Source of the DNA: Hymenobacter caeli
Lineage (GTDB): Bacteria > Bacteroidota > Bacteroidia > Cytophagales > Hymenobacteraceae
NCBI RefSeq assembly: GCF_013294115.1
Contig: NZ_JABSNP010000017.1
Location: forward strand, 59,858-123,857
Direction: 5' to 3'
Length of the DNA: 64,000 bases
The translations under genes were made by a program, and so were the position numbers. Within the stretch, counting starts at the first letter, position 1, and each line of letters opens with the position of its first letter. Shown one piece after another: positions 26,719-34,864 of this stretch. The notes under the pieces were generated by a model, which saw only the letters and a program-made list of their open reading frames with translations, ran no database searches and was not told the origin of the DNA.

Positions 26719-28069
26719 GGCTGCCTGGTGGGGGGGCTGGTTCCGTCCCAGGACCGGCCTGCTGGGGCTGCTGGCCGCGGCGCTGCTGCTGGCGGCGTGC
26801 AGCAAAACCACCAGCAACCTGAACGACGACCTGCCCACGCCGGCCATCGTCAACCGGCTGGCCTTCTACACCGACACCGTGACCGTGCGCACCAGCACGG
26901 TGCTGCTCGACTCCGTCAACTCGTCGTCGAACTCGTACCTGCTCGTGGGGCGCTACGTGGACCCCCAGCTGGGCACCGTGCTGGCCCGGAGCTACGCCGA
27001 GCAGACCCTCGACGCGCCCCTGGTGCCCGACGCCACCCAGGTGTACGACTCGTTGGTGCTGGTGCTTACGCCCACCGCCGGGGCGTTTAATGCCATGACG
27101 GGCGCGGGTGCCTACAGCTACGGCGACACCACCCGCGTGCAGCAGGTGGAGGTGCACCAACTGACCAACGCGCTGCGCATTGACAAGCCCTACTACACCA
27201 AGGACGACGTGCCCTACGGTAGTACTGTGCTGGGGCAGCGCTCGTACCGGGCCACCCGCACCGCGAAAACCATCCGGGTGAAGCTGAGCAACGCGCTGGG
27301 CAACACCCTGTGGGCGGCCGGCCAGGCCGGCCTGATTACCGACCAGGACCAGTTCCACAACTACCTGCACGGGCTGGTGCTGACGCCGGGGGCCGCCAAC
27401 GATGCCGCCGTCCTGCGCCTGACCGCCGCCCCGGCGCTCATGCTCTACCACCACGCGGCCAACGACCCGGCCACGCCGCTGGCGTATTCGTTCACGACGG
27501 GCTCGGCCAACCCGCGCTTCTTCCACCTCGAAGCCGACCGGTCGCGCACCGCCCTGGCGGCCCTGAAAACGCCGGGCCAGGTCCTCAGCAGCACGGCCAC
27601 CGGCAACCGCAGCTTCGTGGAGGCCGGCCTGGGCATTTGCACCAAGCTCCAGTTTCCCTACCTGCGCTCCTTCAGCCAGTACGGCACCACGCTAGTGCTC
27701 AATTCGGCGCTGTTGCAGGTGTCGGTGCCCACCAGCACCGAAAACGCGTTGCTGCCGCTGCCCACGCTCACGCCCCAGCTCGTGGACCGGGCCAATCACC
27801 CTTCCACAACCGTGGCTGCTAACAGCGCCGCCGCCCGCGCCGTGAACACCCGCACTAACCTGGAGCAGTACACCTACACGGTGGATTTGCTGACCTACGT
27901 GCAAGGCATACTGGCCAATACCATCAGCTACGACAACGACGGCATCCTGCTGAACCCGGGCCTCTCGGCCGCGTCCCCGGGCACTATCAACCGCGCCGTG
28001 CTGGGCAGCATGGCCAGCCCCGACGCCCAGCTACAGCTCCGGGTTTACTACACCCGCGTGGTGCAGTAA
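26702..28069 (+). CDS. DUF4270 family lipoprotein
   Basis: A 455-residue lipoprotein. The start at 26702 (MRLFNKAAWW) overlaps the Kelch gene by 17 bp and leads into a lipoprotein signal ending 'LLLAACSKT'. The segment 'DLPTPAIVNRLAFYTDTVTV' followed by 'LLDSVNSSSNSYLLVGRYVD' and 'PQLGTVLARSYAE' fits the DUF4270 family of Bacteroidota surface proteins. The C-terminus 'AQLQLRVYYTRV' forms the expected last strand. Linked with the Kelch lipoprotein, it may be part of a surface complex; function is not known for the family. Confidence 0.85.
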   Translation: MRLFNKAAWWGGWFRPRTGLLGLLAAALLLAACSKTTSNLNDDLPTPAIVNRLAFYTDTVTVRTSTVLLDSVNSSSNSYLLVGRYVDPQLGTVLARSYAEQTLDAPLVPDATQVYDSLVLVLTPTAGAFNAMTGAGAYSYGDTTRVQQVEVHQLTNALRIDKPYYTKDDVPYGSTVLGQRSYRATRTAKTIRVKLSNALGNTLWAAGQAGLITDQDQFHNYLHGLVLTPGAANDAAVLRLTAAPALMLYHHAANDPATPLAYSFTTGSANPRFFHLEADRSRTALAALKTPGQVLSSTATGNRSFVEAGLGICTKLQFPYLRSFSQYGTTLVLNSALLQVSVPTSTENALLPLPTLTPQLVDRANHPSTTVAANSAAARAVNTRTNLEQYTYTVDLLTYVQGILANTISYDNDGILLNPGLSAASPGTINRAVLGSMASPDAQLQLRVYYTRVVQ

Positions 28070-28085
28070 GCGTTGCCGGCCATTG

Positions 28086-28131
28086 AAAAAGAGCCGCCGG
28101 TTCGCAGCAGTCGCTGCGGGCCGGCGGCTCT
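28086..28131 (-). terminator. Terminator hairpin for the leftward kinase gene
   Basis: AGAGCCGCCGG (28090-28100) pairs perfectly with CCGGCGGCTCT (28121-28131). The five A's on the left become a T-tract for leftward transcripts, so it most likely ends transcription of the histidine kinase at 28348-29808. It may also stop the rightward DUF4270 transcript less efficiently. Confidence 0.7.
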
Positions 28132-28159
28132 GGCGTTTGTCACCAGTCAATGCGCAGCC

Positions 28160-28325
28160 AGCCGCCGTAGAGACGCGACACTTCGCGTCTCAATCGCTGC
28201 CCGGTTGCGGTGCAGCCGCTGTTCGGTTGCGGCCTCAATCGCTGCCCGGTTGCGGCTCAGCACTCCTCGTTTAGCACTCATCGTTCAACGGCCGAGACGC
28301 GAAGTGTCGCGTCTCTACGGTGGCC
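28160..28325. repeat. Inverted-repeat element with GAGACGCGACACTTCGCGTCTC arms
   Basis: The arms GTAGAGACGCGACACTTCGC (from 28167) and its complement (to 28318) face each other across about 100 bp. Each arm is itself nearly palindromic. The interior carries a tandem 21-nt unit containing CAATCGCTGCCCGGTTGCGG twice (about 28190-28211 and 28231-28253). It lies between convergent genes. Confidence 0.8.
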
Positions 28326-28347
28326 GGCACTGCCCCGGTCGCTTTCT

Positions 28348-29808
28348 TCAGCCCGCTACGGGCAGCGTGAAGAGGAAGCAGCTGCCGGCTGGCGGCTGGC
28401 TTTCCACCCACAGCTGCCCGCCCTGCGCGGCGATGAACTCGCGCGAGATGCTGAGCCCCAGGCCCGAGCTGCCCGCGTGGCCGGGCCCCGGGGCCCCCGG
28501 TCCGCCCGCGAAGCGCTGGAAGATGCGCTTGTGGTGCGCGCGGGCGATGCCGGGGCCCTGGTCCGTCACGCTCAGCTGCACCATCTCGCCCCACGGCACC
28601 GCCCTGATGACGAGCGGGGCCCCGGCCGGCGAGTAGCGGATGGCGTTGGCCAGCAGGTTGGTGAGCACCCAGGAGGTTTTTTCCACGTCGCCGCGCACGG
28701 CGGGCAGGCCGGCGGGCAGCTGCACGTCGAGCCGCAGCTGCTTGTCTTCGAGCTGGGGCCGCACGATGCCCGTGGCGTAGGCCACCACGTCGGCCAGGGC
28801 CAGGGGCTGCACGTTCAGCTTGATGCCGGCCCCGGCGTCGAGGCGCGACACGTCGATGAGCTGGCCCACCATGCCCAGCAGGCGCTGCGTCTCGTCGCGG
28901 ATGCCGGCCGCGATGCGCTGGCGCTCAGCCGTGTCGGTGCGCTCGTCCTGGAGCAAAAACAGGCTCAGGTTGATGCTGGCCAGCGGTGTTTTCAGCTCGT
29001 GCGACACCGTGGCCAGGAAGTCGGACTTGAGTTGGTCGAGCTTTTTGAAGTCCGACACGTTGCGCAGGCACAGCACGTGCCCGGCCAGCGCGGGCGGGCC
29101 CCCGTCGGCGGGCGGGGCCAGCACGTGGCCGATGGTGAGGCGGTAGTGCGGCTCGGGCACCTTGTGGGCGATGGTGAACACGGGGCCCTGCACCACGGCA
29201 TCGGAGGGGTGGGGCACGGCCAGCGCGGCCAGCAAATCGGCCAGCAGCGGGTTGGTGCGGGCCAGCTCGGCGGCGGGGCGGCCGAGCAGCGTGGCGGCGG
29301 TTTCGCCCAGCAGGTTGCAGGCCGCCGGGTTGGCCAGCACCAGGTAGCCGTGCTGGTCGAGCAGCAGCAGGCCCTCGTCGAGGCTCCGCACGAGGCTGTC
29401 CATGCGGTTGCGCTGCACGAGCAGCTCGGCCAGCGTGGCCCGGCGCTCGTCCTGGGCCTGGCCCAGCACCCGGTTCACGGCGGCGGCCACGGTGCCCACC
29501 TCGTCGTTTTTGCGCACCGCCACCCGCGTGGCCGGCCCGGGGCCCGCTACTTGCTCCATGTCGGCCCGCAGGCGGTGCAGGGGTCGTACCACGGCCCGGG
29601 GCAGGCGCACCACCAGCGCCACGCCCAGCGCCAGGCCCGCCGCCACAAAGGCCACCACCGTGCGCCGCGCCGCGTCAAAATCGGCCTGCTCGATGCCGTG
29701 GGCCCCCTTTTCTAAATAGGCAATGGTGGCGAAGGCGTAGCCGCCCAGCCCCAGCAGCAGCAGCAGCAGCAGCCCCACGCCAAGACGGATTTTGAGTTTG
29801 AGGGACAC
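28348..29808 (-). CDS. HAMP-PAS sensor histidine kinase with minimal sensor region
   Basis: A 486-residue kinase. Membrane helix 1 is at about 9-29, helix 2 at about 50-68 ('VVAFVAAGLALGVALVV'), leaving only about 20 extracytoplasmic residues. A HAMP linker follows (about 70-125), then a PAS domain (about 140-245, 'LLLLDQHGYLVLANPAACNL'), HisKA with 'FLATVSHELKTPLASIN' (His near 267), and the HATPase with 'LTNLLANAIRYSPAG', 'VTDQGPGIARAHH' and 'GSSGLGLSISREF'. Relatives of this type in Bacteroidota normally carry a much longer periplasmic domain, so the sensor may be shortened or may sense within the membrane. The NtrC-type regulator upstream on the same strand is the likely partner. Confidence 0.9.
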   Translation of the reverse strand: MSLKLKIRLGVGLLLLLLLGLGGYAFATIAYLEKGAHGIEQADFDAARRTVVAFVAAGLALGVALVVRLPRAVVRPLHRLRADMEQVAGPGPATRVAVRKNDEVGTVAAAVNRVLGQAQDERRATLAELLVQRNRMDSLVRSLDEGLLLLDQHGYLVLANPAACNLLGETAATLLGRPAAELARTNPLLADLLAALAVPHPSDAVVQGPVFTIAHKVPEPHYRLTIGHVLAPPADGGPPALAGHVLCLRNVSDFKKLDQLKSDFLATVSHELKTPLASINLSLFLLQDERTDTAERQRIAAGIRDETQRLLGMVGQLIDVSRLDAGAGIKLNVQPLALADVVAYATGIVRPQLEDKQLRLDVQLPAGLPAVRGDVEKTSWVLTNLLANAIRYSPAGAPLVIRAVPWGEMVQLSVTDQGPGIARAHHKRIFQRFAGGPGAPGPGHAGSSGLGLSISREFIAAQGGQLWVESQPPAGSCFLFTLPVAG

Positions 29809-29864
29809 GGAGTTTTTGAGTTATAAGCATTCACTGACTGCGAAGCCATTCAGAAAGTCGTCAG

Positions 29865-29960
29865 AACGTCATGTCGAGCGCAGCCGAGACATCTCGCCCG
29901 CTCACTAATCATGGATTACTGCCGCCCGCGAGATGTCTCGGCTGCGCTCGACATGACGTT
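29865..29960. repeat. GTCATG-family inverted repeat, 33-bp arms
   Basis: Arms 29865-29897 and 29928-29960 are exact reverse complements, beginning AACGTCATGTCGAGCGCAGC and ending in the complement. The 30-nt loop contains no gene. It belongs to a family whose ends read (A/G)(A/G)CGTCATG(C/T)nGAGC, seen again at 43643, 51221, 52859, and around 61734-62516. Confidence 0.9.
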
Positions 29961-30027
29961 CAGTTTTGAGTTCTCAGACAACTTAAACAGCTTCTGCCTC
30001 ACTGTTTTGGTAGCGGTTAACCCATAA

Positions 30028-31380
30028 CTAATTTTCAAGGCCATACTCCTGCAATTTGCGGTACAGCGTGGTTAGCCCAATTCCGAGGCGCTTGGCCACG
30101 TCGGGCTTGTCGCCGGCCCGCTCGCGCATGAGGCGGCCGATGTGCTGGGCTTCGAGGGCCCGGAGGCTCTCGCCGCCGGCCGCCGGGGCCCCCCGCCCGG
30201 CGTGGAACTCGTCGGGCAGGTAGTCGGCGGCCAGGGGCTGGCCGGCGGGGGCCAGGATGGCGGCGCGCTCCAACACGTTCTTCAGCTCGCGCACGTTGCC
30301 GGGCCAGGCGTAGGCTTGCAGCAGGCGCAGGGCCTCGGGCTCGAAGCCGGGCAGGCGCTTGGCGAGGCGGGCGGCGAAGTGCTGCAAGAAGTACGCGGCC
30401 AGCAAGGGCACGTCGGCGGTGCGGGCGCTGAGCGGCGGCACGGTGATGGTGAACACCGAGAGCCGGTAGTACAAATCGAGCCGGAACCGCCCTTCGGCCG
30501 CTTCCTGCTTGAGGTTGCGGTTGGTGGCGGCCACTAGGCGCACGTTCACCTGGGTGGGCTTGGTGTCGCCGAGCTTGGTGAACTGCTGCAGCTCCAGCAC
30601 CCGCAGGAACTTGGCCTGCACGTTCAGCTCCAGCTCGCCAATCTCGTCCAGAAACAAGGTGCCGCCGTTGGCCGCTTCCAGCAGGCCTTTTTTGTCGCCC
30701 AGGGCCCCGGTGAAGGCCCCTTTCTTGTAGCCAAACAGCTCCGACTCGAGCAAGTCGCGCGGGAAGGCGCTGCAATTGACGGCCACGAAGGCCTTCTGCC
30801 GCCGCCCGCTGGCCTCGTGCAGGGCCTGGGCAAACAGCTCCTTGCCCGCGCCGGTGGGGCCCTCCAGCAGCACGGTGCTGTCGGTGGGCGCTACCTGGCG
30901 GGCGAGGTCCTGGGCCCGGCGCAGGGCGGGCGAAGTGCCAATCATGGCGTCGAAATCGGCCCGCTGGCCCACGCGGCGCTCCAGGGCCGAGAGGCGCTGG
31001 CGCAGGCGGGCCTTGTCGGCGGCCCGCTCCACCACCACCACCAGCTGCTGCTCAAAATCGCCCTTGGTGAGGTAGTCGAACGCGCCCTGCTTCATGGCCC
31101 GCACGCCGTCGGCGATGGTGCCGAAGGCGGTGAGCAGCACCACCTCGGCGTCGGGCGCGGCGGCCCGGAAGCGGGGCAGCAGGTCCACGCCGTGGCCGTC
31201 GGGCAGCTTCACGTCGGAGAGGACGACGAGCACCTCGGCCGCGTGGTCGCGCAGCAGCTCGAAGCCGCGGGCCGCGTCGGGGGCCTGGAGCACGGTGTAG
31301 CCTTCCAGCTCCAGCACCCGCGCCAGCAGCTGCCGCAAGCGGGCCTCGTCGTCGATGATTAGGAGCGTACCGGTAGGCAT
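30028..31380 (-). CDS. NtrC-family sigma-54-dependent response regulator
   Basis: A 450-residue activator. Receiver domain residues 5-120 with Asp in 'VVLSDVKLPDGHGVDLL' and Lys in 'FDYLTKGDF'. The AAA+ domain (about 145-380) carries Walker A 'LLEGPTGAGKELFAQ', the sigma-54 contact loop 'GAFTGA', Walker B 'GGTLFLDEIGEL' and the arginine-finger region. A Fis-type helix-turn-helix ends the protein ('DVAKRLGIGLTTLYRKLQEY'). It should activate sigma-54 promoters in response to the downstream kinase. The GTCATG hairpin lies between the two genes. Confidence 0.93.
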   Translation of the reverse strand: MPTGTLLIIDDEARLRQLLARVLELEGYTVLQAPDAARGFELLRDHAAEVLVVLSDVKLPDGHGVDLLPRFRAAAPDAEVVLLTAFGTIADGVRAMKQGAFDYLTKGDFEQQLVVVVERAADKARLRQRLSALERRVGQRADFDAMIGTSPALRRAQDLARQVAPTDSTVLLEGPTGAGKELFAQALHEASGRRQKAFVAVNCSAFPRDLLESELFGYKKGAFTGALGDKKGLLEAANGGTLFLDEIGELELNVQAKFLRVLELQQFTKLGDTKPTQVNVRLVAATNRNLKQEAAEGRFRLDLYYRLSVFTITVPPLSARTADVPLLAAYFLQHFAARLAKRLPGFEPEALRLLQAYAWPGNVRELKNVLERAAILAPAGQPLAADYLPDEFHAGRGAPAAGGESLRALEAQHIGRLMRERAGDKPDVAKRLGIGLTTLYRKLQEYGLEN

Positions 31381-31406
31381 TTTGTGCTGGTTGACTTACG
31401 CTGTAA

Positions 31407-32549
31407 TTATTTCAAAATGTCTGCAATGCCTTGGCCTGGAACTGGCTGCCAGTGAGAACCATCAAATTCCTGATGACTTAGTTTGAGTGCAGTAAAATCT
31501 AATTCCATTTTTCCACAGGGGTGTTTCGCTAGCCAATGACGCGCAACGTCAACATTAGAAGGAAAGACGCTGGTTACAAAGATGCCACTAACACGCGTCT
31601 TGGTTAGACCCGACTCCGAATAGAATACTCCATTCTTGGCACGTTCCCTTTGAAAATGAAGGCTACCAGGATTGCTCGGCCATGAATCAGTTAGAGAACC
31701 TAGAAGAGCACTTTCTACTCCAGTATCAGTGATACCGAGGCGGCTAAATACATTGATACATATCAAGTAAGGCTTATCCAGTTCACCATAGCGGGATGCC
31801 TTCTTATGTACTGCGCTTTTTATTAATTCTTCTTCAGGGTACCCCCAGCCACCTCCTCCTGGTAATCCGCCGATAGTTGGTGTTGATTCTTTTTGGCTGT
31901 GTTTTGCTGATTTTGGGAAAAGTCTTACAACTAGTTTAACATCGGCCCTGTCAACTACGAGTGGCATCACACGACTCCAATCTGATAACTCGATGTCTGC
32001 TGCAACGATTTTTGCAATGTAATCAGGTAATTGTCTCTCAAGATACTTAATTATCTTTTCGCTACTGGGTTGCTGAGTGCTCTTGATTTGTAGTTTCTCG
32101 ATAATGAGCCAATAATTAGGAATAGTAAGCTTTGATAAAGTATCGTAAATAGCATTAACCTGCTTATTGATGGCTGCTTCATTAGTAGATATATCCGTTG
32201 CTTCTTTCGCTTCAATATAAAAACTTAGGTCGCCTTTTTCAGCGAGAAAATCAGGTGCTTTATTAGTTCCTTGTATTTGAGGATGAGGAGTAAGTGTAAA
32301 CCCTTGTTTTGTAAATAGTTGATAAATAAATAGCTCAAAGAATGCAGGTGAAAAGGTCTTTCTAAATCTGGTTTTGAGTTCACCCTTTTCACCTTGAGGG
32401 TAATCGATGAACCACTCATTGATGATGTTTCTAACTTTAGTAAACTCCGGTTTCGCACTTCTATCATAAAAGTTAAATAGGTCATCTAGATGATTGGCAA
32501 AATTGAAATCTATACGCTCCTTGTCTTCAAAAATTTTGTCAGCTTCCAT
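31407..32549 (-). CDS. Solitary PD-(D/E)XK nuclease-fold protein
   Basis: A 380-residue AT-rich gene between GC-rich neighbours, suggesting recent acquisition. Residues about 60-130 hold a helix ('FFELFIYQLFTKQGFTLTPH'), then 'APDFLAEKGDLSFYIEAKEA', which matches the PD...(D/E)xK core (Asp in PDF, then EAK) used by restriction enzymes and repair nucleases. A later Gly-rich loop ('GGLPGGGGWGYPEEE') and an extended C-terminal region of unknown fold follow. There is no methyltransferase or helicase beside it. It could be a stand-alone defence nuclease, a restriction remnant or a nucleic-acid binding protein; activity is inferred only. Confidence 0.75.
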   Translation of the reverse strand: MEADKIFEDKERIDFNFANHLDDLFNFYDRSAKPEFTKVRNIINEWFIDYPQGEKGELKTRFRKTFSPAFFELFIYQLFTKQGFTLTPHPQIQGTNKAPDFLAEKGDLSFYIEAKEATDISTNEAAINKQVNAIYDTLSKLTIPNYWLIIEKLQIKSTQQPSSEKIIKYLERQLPDYIAKIVAADIELSDWSRVMPLVVDRADVKLVVRLFPKSAKHSQKESTPTIGGLPGGGGWGYPEEELIKSAVHKKASRYGELDKPYLICINVFSRLGITDTGVESALLGSLTDSWPSNPGSLHFQRERAKNGVFYSESGLTKTRVSGIFVTSVFPSNVDVARHWLAKHPCGKMELDFTALKLSHQEFDGSHWQPVPGQGIADILK

Positions 32550-32611
32550 AGATTGATTGGTAATAGTTTATAGGCGTTTAGAGCAAATGTCTGCAAGAAG
32601 AAATACTGATT

Positions 32612-32892
32612 CTAATTCCCGCGAATCTTCTGCTTGATGTGCCCGACGAACTGGGCGAATTCGGGTTCGGCTTCCACGTTGGGGTGCCAAGCTAGGCCCA
32701 TTTCGGCTAGGTTGTGCTGGTGGCGGAGGCCAGTGGTAACCCTAGGCAGCAATTGACCGATGGCGACGTTGCGTTTGTAGTTCCGCGGCCAGCCCCGCAA
32801 ACCCAAAATCCAAGCATCGCCAAGCGCCCGCCGCAACCGCCGTTGCCGCTGACACTTGACGAAACCTGTTTTAACCTGGCGAAACGTTGCGC
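32612..32892 (-). pseudogene. Possible gene remnant with open C-terminal frame
   Basis: On the minus strand a frame without its own plausible start runs to a stop at 32612 and ends 'FAQFVGHIKQKIRGN'. The segment from 'GWPRNYKRNVAIGQLLP' onward reads like a real C-terminus, but I do not recognise it. It fills the gap between the binding-protein/OmpA gene and the nuclease-fold gene. It is not a copy of the end of the OmpA-fusion gene. It may be the truncated end of a lost gene, or just open by chance. Confidence 0.3.
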
Positions 32893-34671
32893 TTAGTTGC
32901 CCAGCACGATTTCCACGCGGCGGTTCTGGGCGCGGCCGGCCTCGGTGGCGTTGGAGGCCACCGGCTCGGCGGCCCCGTGGGCGTACACCTGCACGCGGCC
33001 CTGGGGGAAGGCGCTGGCGCTTTTGGTGGCCAGCCACTGCGCCACGGCCTGGGCCCGGGTTTCGGAGAGCTGCTGGTTGGCCTGGGGCTGGCCGGTGTTG
33101 TCGGTGTAACCGTGCACGGCCACTTTGAGGCGGCCGGCCACCACGAGGTCGTCGAAGAGCTGGCTCAGCTCGCGCTGGGCGGCGGGGGTGAAGGTGCTCT
33201 GGCCGGTGTTGAACTCGATGTTCCAGGCGCGTTTGCTCACGCTGCGGCGGATTTCGTCGCCGGCGGTAAACTGCGGGGCCTCGGCCGGGGCCAGGGGCTT
33301 GCCCTTGTACCGGGCTTGCAGCTTGCGCAGCAGCGTCAGGTCCAGCATTTCATCCAACGGCACGTAGCTGGGCATTTCCTTGGGGTAGAGGCGCTTCTGC
33401 ACGTCGCCGAAGGTTTTGTACACTGCCGCGTAGATGTTGGTGCCGCCCTCGTTGAGGCCGAACAGGTTCAGGTTGTCGCTGAAGTTGAAGGCCTTGCTGC
33501 CGCCCAGCTCCACCACGTCGCCGGTGCGGTCGGCCTCGCTCACGCCCTTGTAGTACTTCAGCCAGTAGGCCCCCGGCTTGTCCTGGTCGCCGTACACCTG
33601 GGCCGAGATGTCGGCGGCGCGGGCCAGGGCCTCGGGGTAGCTTTTCACCTGGTCGCCGGCCGTGGCGAAGGCCGTCATCAGGCCCTGCACTTCGGGCTGG
33701 TGCGCGTCGTACCAGCGCTTGGTGGTCACCATGATGTTGGGCATTTGGTTGGAGTAGTCTTTGGTGGAGACGATGCTCACTAGGCCGCCTTTTTGCTTGG
33801 CGATGTTCACGTCGCCGGGCGTCCAGGTGGCCACGGCGTCGGCGGCCACGTCCACTTTCACGCCGGTGTTTTTGCCGTTCACCACCTTGGTCCGGCTCTC
33901 GGGCTTGCCGAGGATGTACTTCTCGGCGGCCGCCAGGAAGTCGCTGGCGGCCATGAAGTTCACGGCCTGCGGGTCGTAGGTGGTTTCGTCGGGGTTCACC
34001 TTGAGGCCGTTGTCGGAGCACCACTTCAGGGCGATGTTCTGGTCGCCGTCGCGCAGGTAGCAGGCAATGGTTTTGCCGAGCGCCGCCTTGGGGTTGTCGA
34101 GCCAGGCCTTGGGGCCCATCAGCTTGTCTTCGCCGAAGGATTTGCCCACCGAGTAGGGGATGAGCTGCAGGCTGGTGCCGGCCTTTTGCAGCTGGGCCTG
34201 CACGGCCGAGAAGGCCGGCAGCCCGTCGCCCATGATGCTCACCACCAAGCCCGGGGTGGCGGGGTTGCTTTGCAGGTCGAGGGCGTTTTTCACCAGGTCG
34301 GCCTGCATCTTGCTCGTGTCGTCCTGGCGCACAATCTGCACATCCAGGCCGTTGGCGGCCACGCTGGAGCCCATCGTGGAGCGGGGCCCGCCATTGGCCA
34401 GCATCCCGGCCATCTGGGCGTTCCAGGCCATCACTTCCCAGACCACGGGGGTGCCCTTGTCGGCCGGGGCCGTGCCGGGCAGCGGGGCCAGCGGGGCCAC
34501 GACGGTCACGCCGTTGCCACCCGTGGCCGCCGGCAGCTCGATGGAGCTGAGCAGCACCGACGGCGTTTCGGCCTTTTTAAACACGGCCCCGCTGCCAATC
34601 AGCTTGTTGATGCCAAAATACAGGAGTGCCACCAGGAGCACGCCCACCAGAAATTTACCGCGCGTTGTCAT
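32893..34671 (-). CDS. Periplasmic-binding-protein/OmpA fusion, inner-membrane anchored
   Basis: A 592-residue protein. One N-terminal membrane helix (about 7-26, 'FLVGVLLVALLYFGINKLIG') with no lipobox anchors it. About 75-400 form a type-2 periplasmic binding fold like phosphate- or nitrate/taurine-type binding proteins ('VVWEVMAWNAQMAGMLANGG', 'AVATWTPGDVNIAKQKGG'). About 480-592 form an OmpA-C peptidoglycan-binding domain ('AVHGYTDNTGQPQANQQLSE', 'AGRAQNRRVEIVLG'). No ABC permease or ATPase is nearby, so it probably senses or scaffolds rather than transports. It is the last gene in an operon with the small lipoprotein and PspA-like protein. Confidence 0.87.
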   Translation of the reverse strand: MTTRGKFLVGVLLVALLYFGINKLIGSGAVFKKAETPSVLLSSIELPAATGGNGVTVVAPLAPLPGTAPADKGTPVVWEVMAWNAQMAGMLANGGPRSTMGSSVAANGLDVQIVRQDDTSKMQADLVKNALDLQSNPATPGLVVSIMGDGLPAFSAVQAQLQKAGTSLQLIPYSVGKSFGEDKLMGPKAWLDNPKAALGKTIACYLRDGDQNIALKWCSDNGLKVNPDETTYDPQAVNFMAASDFLAAAEKYILGKPESRTKVVNGKNTGVKVDVAADAVATWTPGDVNIAKQKGGLVSIVSTKDYSNQMPNIMVTTKRWYDAHQPEVQGLMTAFATAGDQVKSYPEALARAADISAQVYGDQDKPGAYWLKYYKGVSEADRTGDVVELGGSKAFNFSDNLNLFGLNEGGTNIYAAVYKTFGDVQKRLYPKEMPSYVPLDEMLDLTLLRKLQARYKGKPLAPAEAPQFTAGDEIRRSVSKRAWNIEFNTGQSTFTPAAQRELSQLFDDLVVAGRLKVAVHGYTDNTGQPQANQQLSETRAQAVAQWLATKSASAFPQGRVQVYAHGAAEPVASNATEAGRAQNRRVEIVLGN

Positions 34672-34864
34672 TGACGTAAAGAATGTAGGGTGAAGAGGAA
34701 AGCGCGGCAGCCGGCTTTTTCGCCGCAGGCCCGCCGGGCGCTATTTGATGAGAAGCCGTGGGCCGGGCCACCGGGCCCCCCGCGGGGGCGGGGCCGTCCA
34801 GCAGCAGCCCCGCCAGCAGCAGGCCGCAGCCGCCGCTAATCAAGCAGGCTAGAATAGGCATCAT
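34655..34864 (-). CDS. Small lipoprotein-like protein overlapping both neighbours
   Basis: A 69-residue frame with a start-proximal hydrophobic stretch and lipobox-like 'MMPILACLISGGC', then a Pro/Ala/Gly-rich tail ending 'SSSPYILYVNDNAR'. It overlaps the upstream PspA-like gene by 29 bp and the downstream fusion gene by 17 bp, an arrangement that fits translational coupling. The coding evidence is modest because of its size; overlapping frames in GC-rich DNA can arise by chance. Confidence 0.5.
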   Translation of the reverse strand: MMPILACLISGGCGLLLAGLLLDGPAPAGGPVARPTASHQIAPGGPAAKKPAAALSSSPYILYVNDNAR

